This document shows positions 15,101 through 23,200 of a stretch of 64,000 bases of DNA, piece after piece; position 1 is the first letter of the stretch, and each line of letters opens with the position of its first letter. The stretch is taken from NCBI RefSeq assembly GCF_932526225.1, contig NC_064044.1:6288747-6352746 (forward strand). Reading direction: 5' to 3'. The DNA is from Nematostella vectensis (Eukaryota > Cnidaria > Anthozoa > Actiniaria > Edwardsiidae). The notes beneath the pieces were generated by a model. The model saw nothing but the letters and a program-made list of their open reading frames with translations, ran no database searches and had not been told where the DNA came from. The translations under genes were made by a program, and so were the position numbers.

Positions 15101-18100
15101 GTTACGGGAATGAAATTAAGAATGGTTGGGTTTTGTTTTTTTTGTTTAGCCGCAAGCAGTGCAAACCTATTTAACAAGTCTTTTAAAGAAAAGAGAAGAG
15201 CTTGAGCGAACACCGCGCAGACAGTGTGGACTCAGTCCTGGCCCCCGAGGAGATCCTGAAGTATTAGGCAAGGTAATTCAACCGTCACCTCCAGCGGTTC
15301 TTTCACATCAACCCTAAATAGGCTAATGCAGTCTGTTCGGGGAGACGGGACCTTCAACATCCCTATTGACTGGTTCACAGTCCCGAAAGCCAGTTTCTCA
15401 CAATGGTATAACTAGAAAGACTACAGACAAGCTGTAGAAAAGATCAATGATCTGCGTAGGCGGTATGAATGCAAGGTATAAATCAACACAAGGTTGAAAA
15501 GGTGTGTTGAACGCCTCTGTGAAACAGTGTAGTTGCGCTGACGTTTCGAGCGTTAACCCTTCGTCTGAGCCCTTAGTTGTTGCTCCAACGTCCGAAACGT
15601 CAGCGCAACTACTCTGTTTCACAGAGGCGTTCAACACACCTTTTCAACCTTGTGTTCCTTACAAATATGAAAATTAAATCATGACGGACATGGGATTAAA
15701 TCCCGGTCCACTGGCTAGAGAATCGACGTCAGTGTCACCGAGCTATCGCTGCTTTCCCTCTCTCTCTCTCTCTAGGTAGCTCACTTAGCGCAAGTTGAGG
15801 ATGATGCTGTTGCACGGGTGCTGTCTTGGCACATGGCTAGCGACATGGACTGTGTGGTGACCCTAACAACATCCAAGGCAAAAGAGGTCTACTCCCAGTC
15901 AAACGGTCAGCAACAGGTGCTTCCACTTGACTCTATTTACAGACGCAGCCTGCCCGAGTGGACCAGGTAAATCAAACTGGCAACTAGGAAGAGTACAGCG
16001 AGCCGGAAATAAAAACATAAGTTCTGTACAGACATTGTGAAAACAGCAAAACGAAGCAAAGAACTAAACGCCTTAAAGATCAGTGAAACTTTAGAAAGGC
16101 GTACAAAAAAATTGTTTTTGGTAGCTTTGTTATACTTCAGAGATTGGCTGGTGATACAAAAATAAAATGCTGAATGTTGGGCCAAACTCAAGGCACGTCT
16201 GTTATGTTCGTGCCTCGCTTTCACGCCCAAATTTCATCGCCCATTCGTGAAACGTTTTTCTTTTTTGGTCTGTGGAAGGTGATGCATACCCCTTTTCCAC
16301 TTTTGGTTATAGCTTGAATTGTCTGTTTTTTTTTTGTTCTTTTTCAGACCCCTCCCACATATTCGTAATGGGCCTCGAAACTACTCTCCTCCCGGGAACC
16401 CTGTGTACGCACGTGACATGCTCCGCTTCCCTGCAGAGACAGACAACTGCAAAACAGGTGAGGTAATGGTAACTACAAAACTGCATAACAAGGAAGATTA
16501 CGGACTTCAAGCTGCTAAAAAAAATTGATCGTTTGTTTGCTGGGCGTTGCGGGAACAAGGACGTAAATCAACAAAGGGTTGAAGTTTTGAAGGGTTGAAG
16601 TTGTATTTCGTACGTCGTTCTGGAAACAGAGTAGCTAAGTGTGCATATTGGTCTCGTGATAAATTTACATTTATGCATTTTTGGGGCCTGTGGATACTTT
16701 TCAGGCCAGTACAGGCCGATTGAGATGTATAGAGGCGTCCGACATATAACTGCAAAACGGGTTGCCCAACTGTAAATCAAGTAAAGAGATAAATCCAACT
16801 GCTGGTAATGGTAACTGAAAAATCAAGTAAACCGGTAATTCCAATTGCCGAATGAATTGGGAGAGAGCCGTTGAAAGTCCCTATAGTTTCTCTTATCTCG
16901 TCCTTGTGATCGCCGTTGCAGTATTCGGTATACTGCCTAATGAATGGGTAGAGAGCCGTTAAAAGTTGCTATAGTTTCTCTTATCTCGTCCTTGTGATCG
17001 TCGTTGCATTATTCGTTATACTGCCTAATGAATGGGTAGAGAGCCGTTAAAAGTTGCTATAGTTTCTCTTATCTTGTCCTTCTGATCGTCGTTGCAGTAT
17101 TCGGTATACTGCCTAATGAATGGGTAGAGAGCCGTTAAAAGTTGCTATAGTTTCTCTTATCTTGTCCTTCTGATCATCGTTGCAGTATTCGGTATACTGC
17201 CTAATGAATGGGTAGAGAGCCGTTAAAAGTTGCTATAGTTTCTCTTATTTTGTCCTTCTGATCGTCGTTGCAGTATTCGGTATAGTGCCTAATGAATGGG
17301 TAGAGAGCCGTTAAAAGTTGCTATAGTTTCTCTTATCTCGTCCTTGTGATCGTCGTTGCAGTATTCGGTATACTGCCTAATGAATGGGTAGAGAGCCGTT
17401 AAAAGTTGCTATAGTTTCTCTTATCTCGTGCTTGTGATCGTCGTTGCAGTATTCGGTATACTGCCTAATGAATGGGTAGAGAGCCGTTAAAAGTCGCTAT
17501 AGTTTCTCTTATCTTGTCCTTCTGATCGTCGTTGCAGTATTCGGTATACCTCCTAGTGAATGGGTAGAGAGCCGTTAAAAGTCGCTATAGTTTCTCTTAT
17601 CTTGTCCTTCTGATCGTCGTTGCAGTATTCGGTATACTGCCTAATGAATGGGTAGAGAGCCGTTAAAAGTCGCTATAGTTTCTCTTATCTTGTCCTTGTG
17701 ATCGTCGTTGCAGTATTTGGTATGTTGCTGGGGGACACCATTATTCTTGATGATCTTGACTCGGCCAACAAATACAGACAGGAAGTAAGTATAAACCTTT
17801 ATCGCCATTCTCTCTTCCCTCTCTATGCCTAGCCTGTCCTTTTTTTTTTTTCTTGTAGGTTGTGAAGTTCTCTCACTGTCCCACTATTCTAACCAGATCA
17901 GGCGACAGGATACGTAGTAATGGTGAGCGTCCTTAAAATGTCTGGAAATTACCATCATGACGTGTTATAAATGCGCGTAATATGCTCTTTGAAGTTTACT
18001 TTCATGAGTTCAAGACTGAGTGTAAGCACTGCCACCAGTTTACCTAATGAATACCCTACTTATCTTTCAGGTAAATTCGGCGGACTACAGAACAAAGCTC

Positions 18101-19396
18101 CACTGATAGAGCGAATGCGTGGGGTCGTCTTTTCAGCTCCCCTTCCAGAGCAGCACCACAGGATTACCGTCCAGATAGGTACATAACACAGCAAACCCAC
18201 ACCCTTACAGTACAGATAGGTACTATCACAGCAAACCCACACCCTTACAGTACAGATAGGTACTACCACAGCAAACCCACACCCTTACAGTACAGATAGG
18301 TACATAATACAGCAAACCCACACCCTTACAGTACAGATAGGTACTACCACAGCAAACCCACACCCTTACAGTACAGATAGGTACTACCACAGCAAACCCA
18401 CACCCTTACAGTACAGATAGGTACATAACACAGCAAACCCACACCCTTACAGTACAGATAGGTACTTGAATATGGCTAATAGGCAATAATTAACCGTGGA
18501 CCGTGAACCCAAGGCTGCGGAAATTGATGGAATTAGATCGAAGGGGTAATTGTATTTGTAGCTACAATATTTCATCAAAAATATAACTTATCATCTCAAT
18601 ATCACTTTTTTATTTTCTTAGAACAACTGCAAGGGTACAAACAAGCTCTTGTCCGACATGCTGAAGCAAAAAGTGATTTAGAGGTAATCTTTTAAAATTT
18701 TAGTGGTAGATGCTCAGATGAATATAGCCATCTTAAAATGTAATGTGTTATAATCTCATTCACCATCATCAAGCATTTGTTTTAAATTTCTTGGTGCGGG
18801 ATAAATACCGGTATAAGAACGAGACTTTTATAAAAATGTGTCCAAACTTGGCGCTCGAATCCAATCAAGTAGCGAAGATTGAAATAGACTAAGGAAGTAG
18901 TAGTTTTGTAGTTCTGGGAGTTGTAAGAAAATAACTGCAGGCTTTCTTCCTCCATGTTGCTGTTGTCACTCCCAAATATCTCACGAGGTAATCAAAGCTC
19001 ATGGTATTCCACCAACTAATATTCTTCTCCCTTTAGTTGCAACTGGAGCAGGGCCAGACAGAAGAAATGAAGATCAAACACCAGGAGTGCCGTGAGGCTG
19101 AAAACCAGCTGCGCCTGATAGAGCAACGGCTGGGGATGACTCCTACACAGTATGACATGCCAGCTAGTCCAGCAACCATGCTACACACGGAGCTCAACAC
19201 CCCGCCCAGCCGAGCGGCCCAATCCCGCAATAGAACTGCTACTACGCTCAGTCCCCTGAACACACCCAGCGGTACAACCACAAGTACTGCTAGAACCACA
19301 GTGAACGGGGTTAATGGCACCCCACGTACTAGAAGGAGTACCACACCTATGAACTCTGAGGAGCCACGAAGTAGTAAACGGACTAGGCGGATGTAA
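89..19396 (+). CDS. SMCHD1: SMCHD1 (SMC flexible hinge domain protein), 3' part, 33 exons, 5' end off the window
   Basis: Non-canonical SMC protein that in vertebrates acts in the nucleus on chromatin silencing (X inactivation, imprinting, repeat arrays). I joined 33 exons with GT..AG borders and matching phases; they give 1,299 codons with no stop until TAA at 19394-19396. Residue numbers are for this fragment: the middle region is about 1-978, the SMC hinge about 979-1159, then a coiled coil and a basic tail to 1299. Recognition rests on phrases shared with vertebrate SMCHD1 as I remember it: LGPYTL and RVGVPF (exon 2), VNWVPK (exon 9), AGPPVKL (exon 21), RPLPH..PPGNPV.ARD (exon 28), FGMLLGD (exon 29). 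The GHKL ATPase of the N terminus would lie left of base 1. AATAAA at 20012-20017 is a likely polyadenylation signal. The family call is firm; individual exon borders are my reading and need RNA support. Confidence 0.93.
621..2351 (+). other. SMCHD1 intron 2, largely unique sequence with one dispersed repeat
   Basis: This is the longest intron of the gene in this window. Bases 893-1212 are one copy of a dispersed repeat whose second copy is at 61397-61706. The rest is AT-rich with no coding signal; the 111-codon ORF at 1853-2188 has no plausible splice context or family resemblance. Confidence 0.6.
893..1212 (+). repeat. Dispersed repeat, copy 1 (about 315 bp)
   Basis: It aligns with 61397-61706 in the same orientation over its whole length. 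Shared blocks include ACTAAGGACATTATTTCTAC, TTTTCACGTCGTGG and CTATTGAATTCT, separated by small indels. The edges carry GACGACGG/GCCGTCGTC-like sequence (near 877 and 1201), which may be remnants of terminal inverted repeats of an old DNA transposon. No ORF is shared by the copies. Confidence 0.7.
3271..3447. mobile_element. 177-bp fold-back MITE flanked by TTAA, SMCHD1 intron 4
   Basis: Left end GGTTGGTTCTCACTTGGACG and the reverse complement of the right end GGTTGGTTCTCACTAGGATG form imperfect terminal inverted repeats of about 28 bp. Both ends are flanked by TTTAA (3266-3270 and 3448-3452). A TTAA target duplication is typical of the piggyBac and Kolobok superfamilies. It is non-coding and non-autonomous. 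Confidence 0.75.
4366..5140 (+). repeat. 105-bp tandem array copying the 3' end and donor of SMCHD1 exon 6
   Basis: Seven good copies and a diverged eighth follow exon 6. Each unit holds about 43 nt of exon 3' end (ending GTGGTCTGCAAG), the donor GTACTCTCGCTATAG and about 60 nt of intron. Donors fall at 4408 (real), 4513, 4618, 4723, 4828, 4933 and 5038, a constant 105-bp step. Units are nearly identical except the last two. Confidence 0.93.
6378..6505. mobile_element. Small fold-back element, SMCHD1 intron 8
   Basis: GGTTACTAGAAAGCTGGTTA near 6379 pairs with GTTAACCTGCTTTTTAGGAA near 6472-6491. This gives imperfect inverted arms of about 28 bp around a short centre. It is probably a MITE; no target duplication could be assigned. 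Confidence 0.45.
8495..8746 (+). repeat. 41-bp tandem array copying the 3' end and donor of SMCHD1 exon 14
   Basis: About six units. Each contains CATCAATACAATAGAG, the last 16 nt of exon 14, followed by the donor GTAAC. Donors are at 8515 (real), 8556, 8597 and 8638; the next two units (8679, 8720) have GTTAAC in place of GTAAC. 41 bp is not a multiple of three, so use of a decoy would shift the frame. Confidence 0.9.
9132..9770 (+). repeat. 80-bp tandem array copying the 3' end and donor of SMCHD1 exon 15
   Basis: Eight units of exactly 80 bp, almost identical. Each holds the last 46 nt of exon 15 (TGAACCCAATG..CTCAAG) and the donor GTACAT. Donors are at 9178 (real), 9258, 9338, 9418, 9498, 9578, 9658 and 9738. 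The near identity points to recent expansion or homogenisation. Confidence 0.95.
10131..15272 (+). CDS. SMCHD1: SMCHD1 exons 16-26 (C-terminal part of the linker and pre-hinge coiled coil)
   Basis: Exon coordinates: 10131-10210, 10735-10892, 11393-11514, 12152-12213, 12566-12650, 12809-12943, 13512-13637, 13946-14111, 14541-14660, 14836-14921, 15150-15272. Exon 21 carries [12 protein letters not shown] and exon 23 IPFLFYN, which leads into the charged helical exons 24-26 ([20 protein letters not shown]), a predicted coiled coil before the hinge. Exon 17 is the least certain: its acceptor at 10733-10734 was chosen because it restores phase and gives [14 protein letters not shown]. Exon 22 is preceded by a decayed 39-bp array that repeats its acceptor. 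Confidence 0.82.
10402..10690 (+). repeat. 95-bp tandem repeat, three copies, SMCHD1 intron 16
   Basis: The segment starting TCTAACAACAAAACAACG occurs at 10407, 10502 and 10597 (period 95 bp) and is nearly identical between copies. It contains the G-rich run TGGGGGAGGGGAGGG. It does not include an exon border, although it ends about 45 bp before exon 17. Confidence 0.9.
11781..12060 (+). repeat. 145-bp tandem duplication, SMCHD1 intron 18
   Basis: TCTTATTAGAT at 11781 recurs at 11926, and the following ~140 bp (CCCTCTACAAC.., TTTTCCCTAGTATGTCAAA..) are repeated with a few small differences and an indel. There is no exon sequence inside. Confidence 0.85.
12226..12376 (+). repeat. 20-bp minisatellite, SMCHD1 intron 19
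   Basis: About seven to eight copies of TTTCATTTCCGGTATTTCTT start about 13 bp after the exon 19 donor. The unit is pyrimidine-rich. The two overlapping ORFs through it ([12 protein letters not shown] repeats) are products of the repetition, not genes. Confidence 0.93.
13309..13526 (+). repeat. Decayed 39-bp array copying the acceptor and 5' end of SMCHD1 exon 22
   Basis: Five diverged copies lie upstream of exon 22. The acceptor-equivalent position recurs at 13317, 13356, 13395, 13434 and 13473, before the real one at 13511. Copies read TTTGCAGAATGGGTTTGATA, TCGCAGAATAGGTTTCATT and so on, against the real TTTGCAGGATAGGTTTGATA. The AG is kept in three decoys and lost in two. This is an old member of the junction-array class. 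Confidence 0.75.
15485..15656. mobile_element. 172-bp palindromic MITE, SMCHD1 intron 26
   Basis: AACACAAGGTTGAAAAGGTG at the left end is matched by its reverse complement at the right end. The arms continue for about 70 bp (through GTTGCGCTGACGTTTCG) with very few mismatches, around a centre of about 30 bp. It is non-coding. No clear target duplication is visible. Confidence 0.8.
15776..18178 (+). CDS. SMCHD1: SMCHD1 exons 27-31: SMC hinge domain
   Basis: Exon coordinates: 15776-15966, 16348-16457, 17714-17784, 17859-17922, 18071-18178. The translation opens with [20 protein letters not shown], continues with a dimerisation/nucleic-acid-binding hinge including [20 protein letters not shown], and ends [19 protein letters not shown]. 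In vertebrates this hinge homodimerises and binds nucleic acid. The order and spacing match the family, and the length (about 180 residues here) is near the usual hinge size. Exon 29 is preceded by an 88-bp array repeating its acceptor, and exon 31 is followed by a 40-bp array repeating its donor. Confidence 0.9.
16834..17713 (+). repeat. 88-bp tandem array copying the acceptor and 5' end of SMCHD1 exon 29
   Basis: Ten units lie immediately upstream of exon 29. TATTCGGTAT, preceded by GTTGCAG, starts at 16922, 17010, 17098, 17186, 17274, 17362, 17450, 17538 and 17626, and the real exon starts at 17714 with TATTTGGTAT. The step is always 88 bp, so the decoys are in exact register with the true acceptor. 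The copy at 17010 has TTGCATT and has lost its AG. A decoy exon would read [13 protein letters not shown] and then stop. Confidence 0.95.
18166..18470 (+). repeat. 40/41-bp tandem array copying the 3' end and donor of SMCHD1 exon 31
   Basis: Seven copies follow the real donor. The motif CAGATAG, the end of exon 31, followed by GTAC recurs with donors at 18179 (real), 18220, 18260, 18300, 18341, 18381, 18421 and 18462. Between them is AGCAAACCCACACCCTTACA. Units alternate ACATAACAC and ACTACCAC variants. Confidence 0.92.
18622..19396 (+). CDS. SMCHD1: SMCHD1 exons 32-33: C-terminal coiled coil and basic tail
   Basis: Exons 18622-18683 and 19037-19396. The first gives [20 protein letters not shown]; the last continues a coiled coil ([20 protein letters not shown]) up to [12 protein letters not shown], then a Ser/Thr/Pro-rich tail. 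The tail ends in basic clusters ([18 protein letters not shown]) that look like a nuclear localisation signal. The GMTP motif after the coil recalls the vertebrate C terminus. The stop is TAA at 19394-19396. Confidence 0.88.
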
Positions 19397-19465
19397 TACT
19401 GGATCAAGGGGGGTACCCACAAGTTAACGGCACAGGTGCTCTAGGGTGAATACCACGCGTTTGTA

Positions 19466-19665
19466 CTCTGAGGGTGTAATCACTGAGAGTTTAGTTTAAA
19501 AACACAGGGGGAAGTGCATTAACCCTGATTAATCCTCTGAGGGTGTAATCACTGAGAGTTTAGGTAGGGACACAGGGGGGGAGTGCATTAACCCTGATTA
19601 ATCCTCTGAGGGTGTAATCACTGAGAGTTTAGTTTAAGAACACGGGTGGGGGCATCAACCCTGAT
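19466..19665 (+). repeat. Tandem repeat in the SMCHD1 3' UTR, about 75 bp x 3
   Basis: CTCTGAGGGTGTAATCACTG occurs at 19467, 19532 and 19603, each followed by AGAGTTTAG, a G-rich run, and in two copies CATTAACCCTGATTAATC. It lies between the SMCHD1 stop and the likely polyadenylation signal. Confidence 0.85.
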
Positions 19666-20011
19666 TAGTTCTTGGTTAAGTAGCTGCAGCCCTGTGCTTT
19701 TTAGATTAATCTTATTTTACGACAAGCAACAGCAAGATGCTGCATTAGTTCGGCTTTTCTAAACCCTTGGATTTTTATCCAAGTTTTCCCTGAGTTTTCT
19801 GTTTTTCTACCTCTGCCCAGTGTAAGTACAGGAGTAGCAGAAAATTGCAAGCAGTTTAATATTCATAAGCTTATAGTAGCCTTAATTCAATTTTGTAAGG
19901 CATTTAAGGTGGTGGAGGTAGTTAGCTATACATATTTTATTGTTTTTCTACAACATATTTTGCCTTTAAGAACTGGATGATTATTTTTTAAATTAATAGT
20001 TCTTGATTAAA

Positions 20012-20017
20012 AATAAA
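20012..20017 (+). terminator. Likely polyadenylation signal of SMCHD1
   Basis: AATAAA occurs 616 bp after the SMCHD1 stop codon and before the large array. It is the nearest downstream consensus hexamer I noticed. Cleavage site unproven. Confidence 0.55.
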
Positions 20018-20286
20018 TAAATTATGTTTTTAGGATACTGGATTGAAGTCTGAAACAATATTAATCATAATTATTCCCTTTTTTATTTCTATTGTCCATA
20101 TTCTGTTGTTGCTCATAAAGCATGAGCCAATAACTAGTACAGTGAAACTGTTCCATCATAACTCTCCCAGGAAATATGCTGGAATTGCTTGAATAAGTAC
20201 TTTTCCCGAATAAGTGCCCTGCCTTAACATGTTTATAATAAAGGGGGGGGGGGGGTGTATTTTTAGAAAAGAAGTAACAAAAACAG

Positions 20287-23200
20287 GCAATGTCTGTAGG
20301 GTGGGTGCTGTCTATAGGGTGGGTGATGTCTTCAGGGTGGGTGCTGTCTGTAGGGTGAGTGCTAATTATAGGGTGGGTCTTGTCCATGGGATGGGTGCTG
20401 TCTATAGGGTGGGTGATGTCTTCAGGGTGGGTGCTGTATTTAGGGTGAGTGCTAATTATAGGGTGGGTGCTGTCTATGGGGTGGGTGCTGTCTATAGGCT
20501 GGGTGATGTCTTCAGGGTGGGTGCTGTATTTAGGGTGAGTGCTAATTATAGGGTGGGTGCTGTCTATAGGGTGGGTGCTGTCTATAGGGTGGGTGATGTC
20601 CATAGGGTGGGTGCGGTCCATAGGGTGGGTTCTGTCTATAGGGTGGGTTCTGTCTATAGGGTGGGTGCTGTCCATAGGGTGGGTGCTGTCTATAGGGTGG
20701 GTGATGTCTATAGGGTGGGTGCTGTCCATAGGGTGGGTTCTGTCTATAGGGTGGGTTCTGTCTATAAGGTGGGTGCTGTCTATAGGATGGGTGCTGTCCA
20801 TAGGGTGGGTTGCTGTCCATAGGGTGGGTGCTGTCTATAGGGTGGGTGATGTCTATAGGGTGGGTGCTGTCCATAGGGTGGGTTCTGTCTATAGGGTGGG
20901 TTCTGTCTATAGGGTGGGTGCTGTCCATAGAGTGGGTGATGTCCATAGAGTGGGTGATGTCTATAGGGTGGGTGATGTCTATAGGGTGGGTGCTGTCTAT
21001 AGGATGGGTGCTGTCTATAGGGTGGGTGATGTCTATAGGGTGGGTGATGTCTGTAGGGTGGGTGCTGTCTATAGGGTGGGTTCTGTCTATAGGGTGGGTT
21101 CTGTCTATAGGGTGGGTGCTGTCCATAGGGTGGGTTCTGTCTATAGGGTGGGTTCTGTCTATAGGGTGGGTGCTGTCTATAGGGTGGGTGATGTATTCAG
21201 GGTGGGTTCTGTATTTAGGGTGAGTGCTAATTATAGGGTGGGTCTTGTCCATGGGATGGGTGCTGTCTATAGGGTGGGTGCTGTCTACAGGGTGGGTGAT
21301 GTCTATAGGGTGAGTGCTGTCTATAGGGTGGGTTCTGTCTATAGGGTGGGTGATGTCTTCAGGGTGGGTTCTGTCTATAGGGTGGGTGCTGTCTATAGGA
21401 TGGGTGCTGTCTATAGGGTGGGTGATGTCTATAGGGTGGGTCTTGTCCATGGGATGGGTGCTGTCTATAGGGTGGGTGCTGTCTTCAGGGTGGGTGCTGT
21501 CTATAGGGTGGGTGCTGTCTGTAGGGTGGGTGCTGTCTATAGGGTGAGTGATGTCTATAGGGTGGGTGATGTCTATAGGGTGGGTGCTTTGCATAAGGTG
21601 GGTGCTGTCCATAGGGTGGGTTCTGTCTATAGGGTGGGTGCTGTCTATAGGGTGGGTGATGTCCATAGGGTGGGTTCTGTCTATAGGGTGGGTGCTGTCT
21701 ATAGGGTGGGTGCTGTCTATAGGGTGAGTGATGTCTTCAGGGTGGGTGCTGTATTTAGGGTGAGTGCTAATTATAGGGTGGGTGCTGTCTATACGGTGGG
21801 TGCTGTCTATACGGTGGGTGCTGTCTATAGGGTGGGTGATGTCTATAGGGTGGGTGATGTCTATAGGGTGGGTGCTGTGTATAGGGTGGGTGATGTCTAT
21901 AGGGTGGGTGATGTCTATAGGGTGGGTGATGTCTACAGGGTCGGTGCTGTCTATAGGGTGGGTGCTGTCTATAGGGTGGGTGCTGTCTATAGGGTGGGTG
22001 CTGTCTATAGGGTGGGTGATGTCTATAGGGTGGGTGCTGTCTATAGGGTGGGTGATGTCTATAGGGTGGGTGATGTCTGTAGGGTGGGTGATGTCTATCG
22101 GGTGGGTGATGTCTATAGGGTGAGTGATGTCTATAGGGTGGGTGCTGTCTATAGGGTGGGTTCTGTCTATAGGGTGGGTTCTGTCTATAGGGTGGGTGCT
22201 GTCTGTAGGGTGGGTGCTGTCTGTAGGGTGGGTGCTGTCTATAGGGTGGGTGCTGTCTATAGGGTGAGTGCTGTCTATAGGGTGGGTGCTGTCTATAGGG
22301 TGGGTGTTGTCTGTAGGGTGGGTGCTGTCTGTAGGGTGGGTGATCTCTGTAGGGTGGGTGCTGTCTGTAGGGTGGGTTCTGTCTATAGGGTGGGTGATGT
22401 CTATAGGGTGGGTCCTGTCTATAGGGTGGGTGCTGTCTATAGGGTGGGTGATGTCTATAGGGTGGGTGCTGTCTATAGGGTGGGTGATGTCTGTAGGGTG
22501 GGTGCTGTCTATAGGGTGAGTGCTGTCTATAGGGTGGGTGCTGTCTATAGGGTGGGTGCTGTCTGTAGGGTGGGTGCTGTCTGTAGGGTGGGTGATGTCT
22601 GTAGGGTGGGTGCTGTCTGTAGGGTGGGTTCTGTCTATAGGGTGGGTGCTGTCTATAGGGTGAGTGCTGTCCATAGGGTGGGTGCTGTCTATAGGGTGGG
22701 TGCTGTCTGTAGGGTGGGTGCTGTCTGTAGGGTGGGTGATGACTGTAGGGTGGGTGCTGTCTGTAGGGTGGGTGATGTCTGTAGGGTGGGTGATGTCTGT
22801 AGGGTGAGTGCTGTCTATAGGGTGGGTGCTGTCTATAGGGTGGGTGCTGTCTATAGGGTGGGTGCTGTCTATAGGGTGGGTGCTGTCTATAGGGTGGGTG
22901 CTGTCTATAGGGTGAGTGCTGTCTATAGGGTGGGTGCTGTCTGTAGGGTGGGTGATGTCTGTAGGGTGGGTGCTGTCTGTAGGGTGGGTGATGTCTGTAG
23001 GGTGGGTGATGTCTGTAGGGTGGGTGATGTCTGTAGGGTGGGTGATGTATATAGGGTGGGTGCTGTCCATAGGGTGGTTGCTGTCTATAGGGTGGGTGCT
23101 GTCCATAGGGAGGATGCTGTCTATAGGGTGGGTGCTGTCTATAGGGTGGGTGATGTCTATAGGGTGGGTGCTGTCTGTAGGGTGGGTGCTGTCTATAGGG

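Noticed and set aside
15660-15770. tRNA-like sequence on the minus strand (TAGCTCGGTG and GGGATTTAATCCC)
   Set aside because: A- and B-box-like words are present but I cannot fold a full cloverleaf. At most it is a relic of a tRNA-derived SINE.
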